A DNA stretch of 64,000 nt. Source: Lumbricus terrestris. Its lineage: Eukaryota > Annelida > Clitellata > Crassiclitellata > Lumbricidae. This document shows, one piece after another, positions 1-15,500 of the stretch (position 1 is its first letter; the number at the start of each line of letters is the position of its first letter). The stretch is taken from NCBI GenBank assembly GCA_949752735.1, contig OX457053.1, positions 8,485,243 through 8,549,242 of the forward strand, in the 5' to 3' direction. A program made the position numbers and the translations under genes. Under the pieces are notes generated by a model. That model had not been told where the DNA came from and ran no database searches. It worked only from the letters and a program-made list of their open reading frames with translations.

Positions 1-22
1 CTTTCGGTTTCTACCGATAGTT

Positions 23-310
23 CTCGCAATAACGAACAATGTCAGATAATTTAAAAACTTTTATAACAAAAGACCAGACAAAAACAACTGTTGCAATATG
101 CGTATTTCTTTTCAAAAGATGTTCTTTTCCTAACGTCAGATAAAATTTGCTAAACTTTAACAGCAAAATACAACACAAAGATCTTGTTGCGATCAGAGTA
201 TTTTGTTTTAAAAAGACGTACTTTTCCAAATGTGAAATAATCCAAAACTTTTAAGACTATACAAAAATCTCTCGCAAATCCGAGTATTTTGCCATTTCTC
301 AAAAGATGTA
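23..310. repeat. Degenerate tandem repeat, about 95 bp, in GCN1 intron 25
   Basis: The core (C)TCGCAAT...GTATTTTG...AAAAGATGT...TTTTCC recurs near 23, 89, 185 and 272. The rest of 1-503 shows no exon; the next GCN1 exon must lie outside the window. Confidence 0.55.
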
Positions 311-503
311 CTGAACTTTCCATTCAGCAGTTAGAGTTGATAAACGGAGTACCAGGACATGATGGGCGCCTTGCATGGCTGCCGACAATTACTGTAAATT
401 CGACTCCTGTAATAACTTGTGATCCTCCGTTCATCACCGATTGTAATCATACGGCGTTGCATCAGATTTAAAAATAAACGAAGATTATTATAATAATTAT
501 TAC

Positions 504-3500
504 TTTTCCGTGTTGGTTGACGGCTTCGACGGCTGCCTTCAACATCTCGACTCTCACTTCCGCCTTTCGATCGCCCAATCCCGTGTTGACAAAGAACATG
601 AAGACGAGCTCCACCTGTTCGGGGTTCAAGAGGTGAGCAATGTGGCCGATCGCCATGGCGATTCCACACCTGGCCGGGTAGAGATCGGGTGCCGCTTCGG
701 AGATCACGCGACCAAACTGATCCAAAACGGTCGGTGGCATCTGAAAATAAAAAACGTTATCCATTCATTCATTCAATAAATGAATTTGTATAGCACATCT
801 TCAATGGACTGTTTAGAGGCACTCTCTACCCCAGCATGGCCAAATAAAACTCTTAAGATGAGAGATAAATGCCTGAGAAGGAGTTATAGAAAGGGAGCGG
901 AGTGTCAAGGACAGGCCATTCCAGGTTAAGGAGCCTACCAGAGAGAAGGCACGGTTCTGCATAGTGGGGGTATGAGCAAAAGGTAGCATACTTTATTTGA
1001 CCCATCAAATGGAGCGATAGAGTGGGTGCCACAGAACTCGCAAGGCAGGCATGAGCGAGGCCTAGTGGGCAGCGCCAGACTAGAGCATACACAGAATGCT
1101 CGAAAAGCCCCAAAGTTAGAGATATCAAGAAGAAGAACAAGAATGGCAGCCCCTCAAGCTAAACCTCTACCCAGTCATGGGTATGAAGTGCTAAACGCTA
1201 AAATTGGTTCGAGTTCACAGAAATATAAGTTCAAGCTTCCTTGAGATGGCCAAGTCTTTCACTCACAACAGAGTTGCTTTTACGGAATTTTTAGAACTAA
1301 GCAACCCGCCTCTCTCCTCTCTGATCCTCCATGGCAAATTATTCCAAGCTGGATGACAATCAACGTTTCTAACCGTTTTTAAAAGAGCAAAATGATTTCA
1401 CAGCTGCACAAATTCACGCAGAACTGCCCATTTTTGTGTTGAACTGCACGCTAAAGAAGCCATAACTCGACAACTGCTCTGCTGAATGTTTGCTTGGTGC
1501 TTAAAGAATGCATAACAATAAATACATAGATGTATGTAATCAGACAACTTGCCTCCAGCTTCACTTCGTACACCCGCAACAGACTCTGTAGAATCTCCGT
1601 CACGTGGCTCGGATACTTCTCGAGGGCGACGGACAGAGCCTCGGCCGCTGCCTGGCGAATGGCTCCTTCGTTGTGGACGACGTCGGTCAGCAACATCGAA
1701 AAGACTTCTTCACAGTCCGGTAGTTCACGGTCTCCCCAAACCCTGACAATACATCACGTGATGCTTGTTTATAAAATAGAACACTGAGTTTGTTAACTCA
1801 GAAAAAACACAGACTGGCTAAACAATGCAAAGAAATACGCTACATACATAATTGTACATCCTAAAAACATTCCTTAATCATTATGGACATTTACACAGTG
1901 CCCTTTCAAAGCTACTATACATACACGTGTTCACAATACAAACATAAAAAAACAGACATACCCGCAAATAAAGCCAAATCTCCAGCCATTATCTTAAGCT
2001 AATAATAAGCAGAGCCATTATTATCGCTGACATAAGTTTGACGATCTCACTTTTTAGCCAGCAGTTTGTTTCCTTCATCGACGTCAAACAGCGCAATCCA
2101 TAATCTGAGGTCGACCCGCAGACTGTTCCCTCGGTCAGCGCTCCTCTTCGGCAGCGTCTTTCGTATAATGGTCAGACCCTACGTTCAGAAACACAACATT
2201 CCAACAACACACATTCTAACCAAATACATACAACAAGTTTACCTATTAAAGACTTGACAAGTGCAAACGTTATGACCTTCATTCAAAGCAGGTCAAGAGT
2301 TTTCGAGAAATAACTGAAAATAAACCAGAAACGACCATTCATTAATTCATTATTCCGCTAACTGATATTAAAGACATTTAACATCATGATAAAGGCTAAC
2401 ACAGAGAGCTCACCTGAGTAGATATCTTGAAGAGGTGCAAAGCTTTACAAATTCTTAGAATTAATAAATCAATATTCAGAATTAATAAATGAATTATCAG
2501 AATAAATTCATGAATTCTCAGAACGAATAAATTAATTAAACCTCAGTTCAGTAGATCAAAGCACCCTATTAGCAAGATTCAAATAGAATCGCAATCAATT
2601 ATCTAAATCCACCGAAAAATTCCAGTTAAGACAAGAGCAGACGCAGACCTGTATGGCCGCCTCTCGGACAGACACAGCTGGCGACTGAAGCCCCTCCAGG
2701 AGAATGTCGATCTCTCCCTGTCGAGCGCAGCACGTTCCCGGTTCCGTTTTCGACGCACAGGTGGCCGTGTCGGTCAGCGCAAACAAAGCCATCTGCTGAA
2801 GCCTTCCGGTCGTCTGGCCAATGACGCGAATGCACAGACGTAACATCTGCTCACGGGGAAGGAGGGCTGGGTTTCTCTCCTGCAGAAAATATGATAGGAA
2901 TACTTTGTCTCCCAATTATCTACCAAGTTAACTGAAAACCGTCAATTTCACTCACTTTCCATTCAATGGTCAGAAAATACAACTGTGTAAATATGAGCAA
3001 TTCACTTCACTGAAAAATAATCACCCACTCCTATCATCATCTATACAACTAACTGACTTGCAACTAAAGAAAAAGCAGAAAAATATAAATAGCTAACTAA
3101 GGAAAGGCAGAAAAAAATATATAATCTAAATAAACTGAAAGTGCAAAAGTCTACAAGTCCAAATTTAAACACTTTCAAATGTAAACAAGACCACATGTAC
3201 AAAATCTAAACATAAAAGTCTGAAAATCAAAAAGGTCGAAAGTAAACAAGTCTGAAAGTTAAAAAGTCTGAAATCAAAAAAGTATGAATGTAAACAAGTC
3301 TCAAAGTAAATAAGTCTGAAAGTACACAAGTCCAAATGCAAACACGTCCAAATGTGAAAAGACCAAACATAAAAGTCTGAAAGTAGACAAGTTTGAAAGT
3401 AAACTAATCTGAAAGTAAACAAGTCTGAACATAAACCAAGTCCAAATGTAAACACGTCCAAACATGATTCTAAACATAAAAGTCTGAAAGTAGACAAATC

Positions 3501-6500
3501 TGAAAGTAGACAAATCTGAATGTAAACAAATCTTAAAGTACCCAAGTCTCTAAGCAAAGAAGCCTGAACATAACCAATTCTCACATCATGCTTCTCATCC
3601 TTCGCCTTCGTTCGTAGACTAGCGTGCGACGAAACAACAGCCAGGCAATTGAGTTTCGTAAATTCCTCGAAACTCCCACCGGAAAACTTTCGTCCACTCA
3701 GCACAGACTTCAGCAGATAGAACATGTACGCAAAAGTTGGAGCAGGGAACGGATCGTAAGTCGTCTTTTCACCGGATCCGGGAAGTCGGTACGTGACTGT
3801 CCTCCCGTAGATATCGTCGATGGCTCTGGTCACCTGCCTTGTCAACGGTTCCTCTGACCAGTTCTTCGGTAGCGTACATTGCGGCTCCAACAGTCGCAAT
3901 GTGGCATTCGCAACAAGAATTCCTTAACAAAAGAGAACGACACATTGTGTCACAGAAGAAAAAAAGCTGCACTCACTTTCCTTTCATGAAATTGCAGCCT
4001 GCATATAGTTTGAATGGCCTAGCCCCCGCACTTAGAATGATATCTTACCTCTTATCTCACGTAATTTAGCCACCATTGTGCTCTTTAATAATAAATTCTG
4101 GTCTTGTCCAGACCATAATAAAAGTGATTTAAAAAAATGAATTTCATTGTTTTCTTTCCTACCAAGATCCTTCAGATCGTCATCAAAAACCGCATCTCGG
4201 AGACTGACGAACAGAGCCGTGATGCGTGGAGCAGCCACGGCCGACTGCAGCAGCTGCATCAGCGAATCAATGATCGCAGGAAGGTAGAGACTCGTCGCCT
4301 GTGGATTGCCTTGCAAGCACGCCATCAACATCAGACAGATGTTCTCCACTTCACGGTCCAACTGGGAATGAAAGACACGTGAAATATGATGACCTATCAT
4401 TTAATCTCATTAGACTAGTAAACAAACATAAAAATAGGTCATCTTAAATTATTCTTTACGTAATTTATGCATTTTCTACACAAGTTTGTCCTAAGACAAA
4501 TCCAATAGATATGGACAAAGAATTATATTCCATTTGATCAATTGCTTTTTGTACCTGATAGTGGCGTGTCTATCAATTTTTCTTACCAATAAATAAATAC
4601 AACAATAATAATAATCATAATAATAACAATAATCATAATAATAACAATAATAATAAATATTAAAAAAATAATAATAATAATAAAGAATTTTACGGCAAAA
4701 CAGATCAACTGTCGGCTGAAAAGCAAACATATCACAGATGAATCAAACTTCCAAAAAACTGCAAAGACAAAAAACACACTCCGCTTCACCTAGAGAATCC
4801 ATGAAGTAAAAAAGATCCCAGCTCTGACCGAGTGCAGCAGAGAAAAACCTTCAAGGAGCTTTTGCAAAACTTCTAATTTTCACAGCAATGTTCACAGATG
4901 ACAAATTAGCCATTACATCCTGCAAGAAACCGATAAACTTGGGCAATATCAAAAATAAAACAAAATCCCAAAAAATTACAACAATGTCAACATGTTAATA
5001 ACCACACTGTCGAGCACCTTTCAATAGCATAATTTTCAAATTCAATACATACAGGCAAATGAACTGCCTCTAAAGTTTTGAAATAGCCAACATGCCAGGC
5101 CATATGAAAAATCTAATGTCAGCAAATCTCCAGATATATCTAATCTGTTGACAGAGAAGGGATCCCCCACCTGCTTCAGCTTGGCTCTGGTAGTTGTTTC
5201 CTTCTGCAGCTGAGCTTGCACAAGTTCTTGTTGTTTCTTCGACAACTTTAGTTCATCCTTTACACCTGACGCTTTCTTCTTCAGTTCCAACTCCTAAAAA
5301 CCAACAACAAATTGTACACAACACTCATCTAAGAACCCATATCAGTACTACTGGCAAAGATCATAACAGTGCATCACCCATACAAGACCCGTAACCTCTA
5401 AATTTCACTCAGTCAGTGCTGCCGCAAAAATCAGCAACACAGCATTTTAACCTTCATATTTAGGTTGGCTCCATCGGTACCTACATCTGAAAAAAATTCT
5501 GATACCATAGGACTATGTTTAAAGCTACATAATACCCAAAATTTGATAAAATCTAGCATGCTCAAACGGCAACTAGGAATAATTTCAATACACAGTTTAC
5601 ATACAGACAAGTAGGAGCTTCGCAAATCAAAAGACCTTCAGCACTACATAATTTAAGTTGGCTAATGTGGCCTACAAAGCCCTCAGCTTCAGAAAACCTT
5701 CCTACTTTCAATCACTACTAACTCCTTACATCCCTCCTCATTGCTCAGATTCAAGTTTTCGCGTGGTCGTTCGATGTTCATGTGTTAAAAATTTAATTAC
5801 CTAATAATACTGTTATCCTGAAAGAGAAATTCAAGAACTTGTCTAATGAAAATCATTTCCAATTCCTTCCAACCTTTCGCAGCTCCAGCTCATCCATCAA
5901 CTCCTTGTAGGAATACGCCTTTTCACGACGAACGTTGCTAATCTTGTCGTCGCTTTTTGGTCCACTGGCAAAAACAAAAAACTATATTTATAAGTCAAAA
6001 CTGAAAAGACATGACAAAGGTCAAAGGTGGCCGCTCTCTCAACTCCATCACTTTATGCGTTTGACTTCCGTTGCCCTGAAGACTAATTGCTCTCACAAAG
6101 TATGAATATGCAATTATGCATCAGTAACTGGTCTTCACAATTAAAAATAAAACTGTGTTTAAATGACTGCAGTTATATTAACAGTACATCATGAAGGCCA
6201 TCGTCATTTGAAAAGCAAATAAAATGGAAAATTCAGTGCTAAAAGTCATCAAGTTAAAATTTACAAAGCAGAAGCACAATGGCTTTTTTACTTTTAAAAA
6301 TGACGTAATTTCTATAAACACTTTAAAACAAACTGTTTCCTTTGTCAGGATTATTTACATTTTCTGAATGAATAATTCGACTCATTTAATCTTAATGCAT
6401 CAGATTCTGAGCTACTTTTGGCTAATGCACAAAATCACTTCAGACAAGCATGAGTAAATAAAAGGTCATGACCCCACCTCTCAACCACCGATTTGTCGTA

Positions 6501-9500
6501 CAATTCACCCTCTGGCCACGACAGAAGGGCAAACTCATCCCGCGATATGTTCAAAAGTGCAGAATTATCGAGAGTATTCTTCACGTGTTCAACAATCTTC
6601 GGCAGGAAAGCGTCGGGAGCAACGCGCACAGCAGTACCCAACATGTTCCTATGCATCTGCAATACATCAAACGATAAAGTTGAGTACAGAACAAGCTTCA
6701 GTTACTTTCGGCTGCAGTACCAATAAACTGTACCATTACTCATATCCAACTCCGTTCGGTTTTTTCGAGTCGGTGAAACTAACAGCAAACATCACAACTT
6801 TAACCTCTTTAATAGTCACTGTACAGGACTGCCAGTTTAACTCTAATACCACCACAATTTAAATATCCGTAACCGCAGTGTCAATTTTTTATAACAGTAC
6901 ATGCCAAGCGCTAGACAGACGAATCATAGAAACTTCAGTCAAATGAAACCTATCTGTAAATATGCCAATCAGTCAGTTTTTAAGATCAGCCAGCTTCACC
7001 AATCTCGTCCTCACGTCTATATTAGCAATTCAACAACAGACGGTCAAAATGTTTGCAATTATTTAGCTTTCAGTATGATTACAATCCGTATACTCTTTTG
7101 ATTTTAAACTGTGAAAAATCACCTCGCAAAGACTTTCAGAATTTTTAATGGCTTTGAAGATATCATCCGCTCGCTTTTCCAGAAGTGTCTTCACGTCAAG
7201 TTTGAGAGCAGTCACAAGATTAACCCAGGCATCAGTGTCGTGGTAGACTACACACAAAAATTAAAAATTTATATCAAAACAGATATTGGAGCATCAGTTT
7301 GAAAATAAAATTATAACTTTCTTCCTCGATGAATGACCCTTTACCTTGTGACCTGAAAACAGATGAACTACAAACTACAAAGTCTGGTATCTGGCCTAGC
7401 AAATTGCTAAATAATTCAATTAATTTTTAGAAGCACAAAAGTCAATTATTGACTTATGCACATCTTTTATGAAAATAATTAATAAAATTCCTGAAAAAGA
7501 TTTCTCACTATTTTCTTCTATCATCTTTAAAGCATTGAGTACTTCAAACTACTTTATGACAGAACTTGGGTACTCCAAATAGCTTAAACCCATCAAGTAC
7601 TTTTAAATAGAATTTTCACATTTATTTCTTATCATTTATTTAATTTACTTTTTTAGTACTCAAATACTCTAATCTACAGCTTTAACATAATTTAAACAAT
7701 GAGCATGTACTGAAAGCGACCAGGAACAATGCAGCTCGTTGTTTCAGCGCCAAGACGTCAAGAATTCTAGTCAGCTTCAGGTTACATCGCAATAGAACAA
7801 TCAAAAACAAGACATTTGCCTTCATAGGTTCCTCCCTATGGAATGCAGTTCTCTCTGGTTGTCTTTCCTCATCTTTCTCTCACCTCAAATCCTGCCTCTT
7901 CTCTTGTGCGAGTCCCACGTACTGGAAGCGCTTCTCAAAGGCTCTTGCTGTGAGAAGCGCTTCATAAAATTAATGGTCAGATACAACACAATACAGTGCA
8001 ACACAATACAATGCAACGCAATACAACACAATGCAACACAATGCAACACAATACAATGCAACACAATACAATGCAACACAATACAATGCAACGCAATGCA
8101 ACACAATACAACACAATACAATGCAACGGAATACAACACAATGCAACACAATGCAATGCAACACAAATACAATGCAACACAACACAAGGCAAACAACAAC
8201 GTAATTGTTCTTCAGTACAGACAACAAAACCATTTACTGTGAATTACCAATGCAAGGGTGATGGCCGTCGAATATCGTTTCAAACGCAACCAATTCCGCT
8301 TCTGCCTTCTCCGCTTTCTGTATCGCCGTAATCGCCGACAAACACTCGGCCAGACTTCTTGGCGACACGGATTTGCTCGACGTCTGCTCGCTCGTCTCTC
8401 CGTCTTCCAGTTGAGCAAGACTCAACTGCAAACACATAAGGATTGTTTTGTTCCAATCTCCGTGTGTTTGTTTGTTTCTATGTGCACTTGTTATAGCGCC
8501 CCTTCAAGTTCTCTCTCTCTTCACTCAGAGGCACTCCCGACTGCAGAGCGGACACTGCATCAGAGTTTCACGCCGAAGCGCTGAGCAATTGCGAGTGAAG
8601 GACTTGCTCAAAGTCCCTACGCGGCGACGTGAGGTGGATTCGAACCTCGAACCTTCCGGCTTCAAGGCAACGACGCCACCACTATACCACCGCGTGTGAC
8701 GCCACCACTCTCACCCAATGTCAAACCCCACTATGAGTAGTCTACACTGACCATACACCGTTGGTCTGAAGTTCAGATGACAAGGGTCAGCACTGGCTAC
8801 CCACACACATACGCTGAGTGGCTGAAAATGAAGTCGTTAACACTAATTGAAGCAAATGCTCTTCTTCACAACACATTCTCTAATAGACAGTCGTCTTGTA
8901 CTGGAAGATTTTAAAAGCATCACAGAAACCTGCATTGGTACACAGTGCACACCAACACATACAAACATACATACAAAAACATTTTCTAATGGAGCACTAA
9001 ACGCTATACCTGCCCACTTATCTAATCACCAATCCCACTCGCAAAAACAGCAATTCAAATGCACGCATGCGCACAAGAAATATGGCACCTATAGGTACTT
9101 CACAAAGACACTAAAGAGGCACTTCTCGGTTTCTTTGGTATTCTTACTTTTCGAATGAAATTTATCAGACATGCAAACTAGAAGTGCCGGGTGTGGAAAT
9201 GGCTGAATGGTAACACGTTGGAACAAAGATCAGGAGTCAGGTTCGATACCCACTAGCCCCCATGCGATTGACTCAGCCTTCCATCCTTAGGGACCACTGT
9301 TAAATGAGCACTAGGATGGGTGACACCTTGCAGGCTGCCATAAGTTCAACTTCTGTTAAACATGTTGTCATCTGTTACTACTAAGTCATGTTACCTTACA
9401 GCGTACTTGCCAGTCTGAATTAATACATGGATAATATTATTATTATTATCATTCATAATCTTATTAACGTGAGAACTCTTTACCTTCTGAGTCGAAAGGA

Positions 9501-12500
9501 AAGATCGGAACTCTTTCGCGAGGTCAACGGACAGCTGAGCACCACCGAGTGATGAGATCATCTTCTTAACCTTTGAACTTACTTGTCGGCGAATGTCGTA
9601 CGGCGTGTGAGTCAGTATGTAGATCAGCGATCTGAGGAACAAACTAAAATGACAATCGCCCAAACATTACGAACAGCCAACAAAACGACACAAACACAAG
9701 CAAGAAAACAGGAAGAAGGCAGACAATCAGAGCTGAAGAAATTTTCTTTCTAAAAGAACATAAAACAAGAAAAGGGATGATGGCCATGTAAATAACAGAA
9801 TAAAAGACATATAGCTAATCGAGTAAATTATTCTGCTCACCATGCAAAACACAAAATAAATTAGAATTATTGAGATACGTAGATCGTAAATCCTGACGAC
9901 ATGTAGTAAATTTACAGCAAATTCAAATTCAAGATTTGCATCGAGATCATAAGCAGTCTACGATGCGAGACACGCTCTATAAACTTTTAGAAACGATAAA
10001 TCATATACGACAAAATTCTTAAATACATAATAAATTATCCTAAATACTCCATAAATTAGAGTATCATACTTTCAATAGATATGAACAGGCATTGATTGAT
10101 TGATTGATCGTTTGATTGATTGACTGATTGATTCATTGATTGACCGATTGATTGATTGAACAATGCAAATGCAACGGTGTCCCGTCAAAAGCGCGCAAGC
10201 AAAAGCGCGCAGACAAATGCGCGCAGACAAATGCGCGCAGTAACAAAATCGCGCAGACAAATGCGCGCGCAAATAACACACATAGACCCAATAATTTTTT
10301 TTATTGAGTCAGCATCTAAACATAAGGAAACAGAATGTGAGAAATAACGCAACATTTAATCCTAAACGCAATGAAATAAAGACGAAACGTTGTTCTTAAA
10401 GTTGAAATCTAGTCTCAACATATCCTATCGTCAGTGTTCTTTAACGCAACATTTAACCCTAAACGCAATGAAATAGTTGTTCTTAAACGCAATGTAGTAA
10501 AGACGAAACGAAGTAAATCGAATCAAATCAAATAGTGCCTCGCTAGAAATGTTAAGAAGATATAGAGTTCAAGTTCTATAAGTTTATAGGCTAACGTTGT
10601 GAGCCACCCCACGCAAAAAATCGTCCAAAGGAATCGTGCCATACGTTGGAACCAACGCCTGAAGGCGTCTATTGAGACGCACGTACTTACATTTTGAAGC
10701 CTCAGGGTGTCTAAATCCAGAACGATACCTCTCGATCTTCAACTCAAAGACATATGGAGACCCTATGAAACATTTATGAAACATTGTTCTTTTTAATTAT
10801 TCTCATCATTTTCTTTGTTGCGCGCTTTTTTGTGCGCGCTCTTTTTTGCGCTCTTTTGACGGGAAAGTCCCTGTTGCGCGCTTTGCGCGCTATTGTCTGC
10901 GCGCTATTGTCTGCGCGCATTTGTCTGCGCGCTTTTGCTTGCGCGCATTTGTTACGGCGCCAAATGCAACAAACCATGATTGCTTCTCGTTGAGTCGAGT
11001 TGAATGGTCGCTCAAGAGCTTCACAGACAATGAACCGAGCGCCAGCAGTGCTAAAAACATGACAAACGTTAAACAGGAAGGTCTACAAACTATAGTCCAG
11101 TCAGGTCACCGCGTCCATCCGTGCATATCTACTGGCCGCTCGCAAAAGCGAACAAGAAACTAACAGAAGAGATTGAAGAAAATAAAAAGATGCAGGGAGA
11201 GAGTTCAATAATCCAGGTCCAGCAACGAGAAAGCTCATTCACCACAAACCAGTTCATGAAAATCAGTGCAGGATGCCACGATCTTCCACCGATAAAAAAT
11301 AGTTAACAAACCATTCTTACGAGATCGATTATGGCAACAAAACTCTGATTTTTTCATGAAACCTGTTGCTTGATGACATCTAGAATTGCCAATGCATAAG
11401 CTATAACAGATAAGAAAGAAAAACTTAAACCTCCTTCTCGTGCAGGTCAATCCTCACCTTCTTTCGAAGCCTGCGAGAGAAACCTGTCGCTAACGAGAAG
11501 TTGTTTATCCGCATCCAGGATGATGCTCCAGAACGATCCGAGCTTTGCTTCTGCTCATCAAAACAATGCAACTTCGTTACACAGTTATCTCAAAAAGAAA
11601 AATTATCGCCCTGTAAGAATCCAATGAGTTAAATGAAAAGTTCCAGCCATACACCATCATCGTCTGAGTAGGATCCTTGAACGGGTGCTATATAAATAGC
11701 TGGAATGAATGAATGAACCAATATTAGTTGCGACAGGCCTTTTTTTTATCAGATCAGGTTTGCTTAGAACTCTTTAATTGGTGATAAATCTGCAAAAGCA
11801 ATCAAAATTTAGATGGCAACTGCAAGAACAGCAGTCTTTGTTAACGGAGCCTGCTGTGACAGACAAGAAACAGATGAGTGAGTGACTCAGTGGAGTACAC
11901 CCCAGTGCTTAAGAAGTTGAAAGGATATCCTGCAATCAAATGACTTTAACTAACTCTGTTTCTATCACAATCTGCATACTGCAGACTTGTCGCAATCATG
12001 TAATTTCGTATGCAAGAGCATCCGTACATATGCATGAGAACAAGTATTTATCAATCAATAAATCAATAAATCAATCAATCGAGGTCAAAAAGCGCTTCTG
12101 AGTAGTATTCTTGAAGGCATGCTATATAAATGCTCCTAATAAATAAATAGAAATAAATAAATAAATAAGAAGTTTTACCGGGTTGAACGTCGGATGCCAG
12201 CAGTTCCAGGATGAGACTGGAAGCGAAGACGGACTCGCTGATGAGTACCACCTGGAAAGGCTGACCAGCGACCTTCTCGACTGTCTGAGCCAACAGTGGA
12301 ACCAATGTCAAGCCTTGAGACAATGTGTCACCTAAAACAAGATTGAAAACGCTTATATATAGGAAAGCACGATAATTCATATCAAGACATTTGGGGTCAG
12401 TCCATGTGAAATCATCAATCATGTGAAATCATCAGTCCATGTGAAATCATCAATCATGTGAAATCATCAATCATGTGAAATCATCAATCATGTGAAATCA

Positions 12501-15500
12501 TCAATCATGTGAACTCATCAATCATGTGAAATCATCAATCATGTGAAATCATCAAATATGTGAGGTACCTTGTAACTGACCTATCTTAGATTTGGCTACA
12601 GGTAATTTTACTATATTGTAGTTTGATATGCTTATACTCCATAATCTTGCACTTTTTCTGCACCGTCTTTCTGGAATACGTTACCTATTAGTCTCCGTAA
12701 TGGACTTCTTTGTCTTTCTTTGCCCTTTTTCCGCAAGCGTTTGAAAAACATTCTCTTTGATTGGGGTTTGGTGCCAGGTCGGGAGCGCCTCTGAGGAGTT
12801 CTCTTGAAGTGGCGATATATAAATGTACGATAACAATTACAATATTGAAATTTTTAGAAGCCTATTTATTTATCGTATTCTGTAACGCCTATCCAGCTGT
12901 TAGTTGTAGGTGAGGCACCCTTGATTACATAGCAATCCCACATTCATGTGCTTTTTCTGACCGAGTGTTACCAATGCCCGAAGCACTTCCCCTAACTGCA
13001 ACAATTACAAATAATAACAGTAGCACAAGATACCCATTGCCCAGTCGCACAAGATACGACCATAGAATGCATGTATTATATAAACTTACCCTTAAATGTC
13101 CAACCCATGCACTGGATGTAAGCCGATCGAACGGCAGATGTTGACTTTTGCCCGAGACCCGACCGAAAGCACTGGATGACAGAGTCTGGGACTTTCGTCG
13201 TGAACTTGGCGCACCACGATGACATCACTGACAGGATATGAACGAGTGTCAGCTCGTGGCCTGAAACAAAGAACCAGATCAAGATCATGTAGCAAATGAG
13301 CGTGTAGTTGACTGCACTGCTATCCAAAAATAATAGTTCTAGCCAGAAATGGCAAATTGTTAATTCACTACTTAGTTGAAACTTGCATGTTTAATTGTTT
13401 ATTATACTTGAACTCATGTCAACATTACATATCAAACAAGCAATCATTAATTACAAACATAGCCCTACAAAAGCAACAGCTTAAACATGGTCGGGCCCCG
13501 ATTTCCAATATGCAACTGCTTACATTGCTCAATTGTTTTAAGATTTAAGCACGTAAGAATTATTATATTAAACACAAAATGAATCATGCTCGATATCACA
13601 ATCTAATATGAAAACATCCAGTACATAAAACAGGACCCTACTGACAGAGAGCTACATAAAGATTATATGTACTGTATAGTATACAGCAATGTAAAAAACA
13701 AGAATTCTTCTCCTTCTTCTTCTTCTTCTTCTTTGTTTACAACAGGCATTCACTTTACAAATTTCGAAGGCACAACCTACCTTCTTGCAGTAAAGGCAGC
13801 AGCATCTCCACAATCGTCTGGGCCAACGTTTCAATTGACGAAACTCCCGACACAGCATTCTGACTCAGGTTACCAACGGCCGTCAACAGACTCAGCTTCT
13901 GGTTGAGTGAACTCAACTTGCCCTCTGACCCTGTCAACGAGAATTTATCGAATACAAAAATACAGTTTAGAACGTCGATGAATTTAACACGCCGTACAAT
14001 CGCAACTTCGTAAGAAATCCTAATAAGTGCATGATAGTAATAACAACAATTTACTAATAACAATAGTAATTGATAATTACTCTAATGTCATTTACATCTC
14101 ATATACATGTGCACAAATAAGCATTAGAACATTCTTCGTCTGTACTAACCATTAATGACTCCGAAGATGTGCTTTGCCAGTTTTTCTATCGCCGTGGAAT
14201 CACTACACTGCCTCGCCAAGTCCTTGCAGCCGTCTGCTGCCATCTTGTGAAACTTCTCCTCGTTTGCGTGGCAGTGCGCTGCAAAGGAATCACGAGAAAA
14301 TAACAAGCAGGTCACCAAACTTCACCAGGTCATTTCTGCAACAGCCAGGGTTGAAAGTGAGTCAGGTCTGTCGGGGTGTGCGACCCGGCATTGATTTTCA
14401 TGACCTGCTGATGCCGGGTCTCAGGCGGGTCGCGTGTTTAACAATTTTGAGCAAAAAAGATACAAAAAATAGGTAATTTTTTTTTGATTTTGGAATTTTT
14501 TTAGCAAATGACTTTAAAAAAAGGTCGTCAGAAATATTTTCGGCTCAAAGGCGGCGGCTCCTCCACCAAAGTCAGACCAAGACCCGGCAACTTTTACAAA
14601 CCACTTTCAGCCCTGGCAACAGCCAACTTATGAATCCGTTCAGAGATTTGTCTAGTCTAAGAACACAGGCCTTCCAACATTTTTCATTCAAGTAATGATA
14701 ATTATAATTATCTTAACATCAGTTGTATTATTAATACAATCCCGAGTGACATATTCAGTAGCGAGTACTAAATATGACTTGGCCTACCCAATCCAGCTGC
14801 AACGTGTGAGTGACACCTCTGACTACAAGATGGCTACCACAGAGATTGTCCATTTCTCCATTTATTACAAAGTACTGCTTTTCCCCGGGCAGCAAAATCC
14901 TTTTAACTCGAATGCTTACAAATGCTAGAAGTCATTTGGCAATATCAACTGCACTTAGAACGCTACTCACTTGCCAAATGCTTGCCGATGTCCAGAGCAT
15001 AGGGGCTTAAGTCAATGTTCATTCCAGAGATGAGATGACAGAAACCTTGAAAAAGCAACAGAATTACAAATAAAAATTTCTCAGTAGGTTACATCATCAG
15101 ATAATAGAGTTGTTAATATTGGGGTTTTTTGCAAACCAATTATCGGTTATAATAGAATTCGATTTTAAACCGATTAATGATTTTTATTAACCCAACAGAA
15201 AAATCCTCTAAATATATCCAACCTGATATTAAACAAACGGCGGACGCAAAAATCATTGCATTTGACGACGCGCCCTAGAACAATCTACCTAAGAGCCAGA
15301 GCTGGGCCAGCCTGATTGTCTCTTCTCTTCTCTGTGAGCATTTCGTCTAAATTTCTGTTTGATTGTTTGCTTGATTGATTAGTCAAGTTGGGAGGGCCAC
15401 TGACGAGTTTTTTCTTGAAGTTGCGCATTACACATGTTCATTTGTTAAATGTTATGATTCAGCAATATATACAATGGCCAGAAAAAAATGCATACGCACA

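Noticed and set aside
3165..3584. C-terminal extension of GCN1 exon 21 through the minisatellite
   Set aside because: The exon ends at a consensus donor at 3584 and the next exon continues the family sequence; the extension is repeat-derived.
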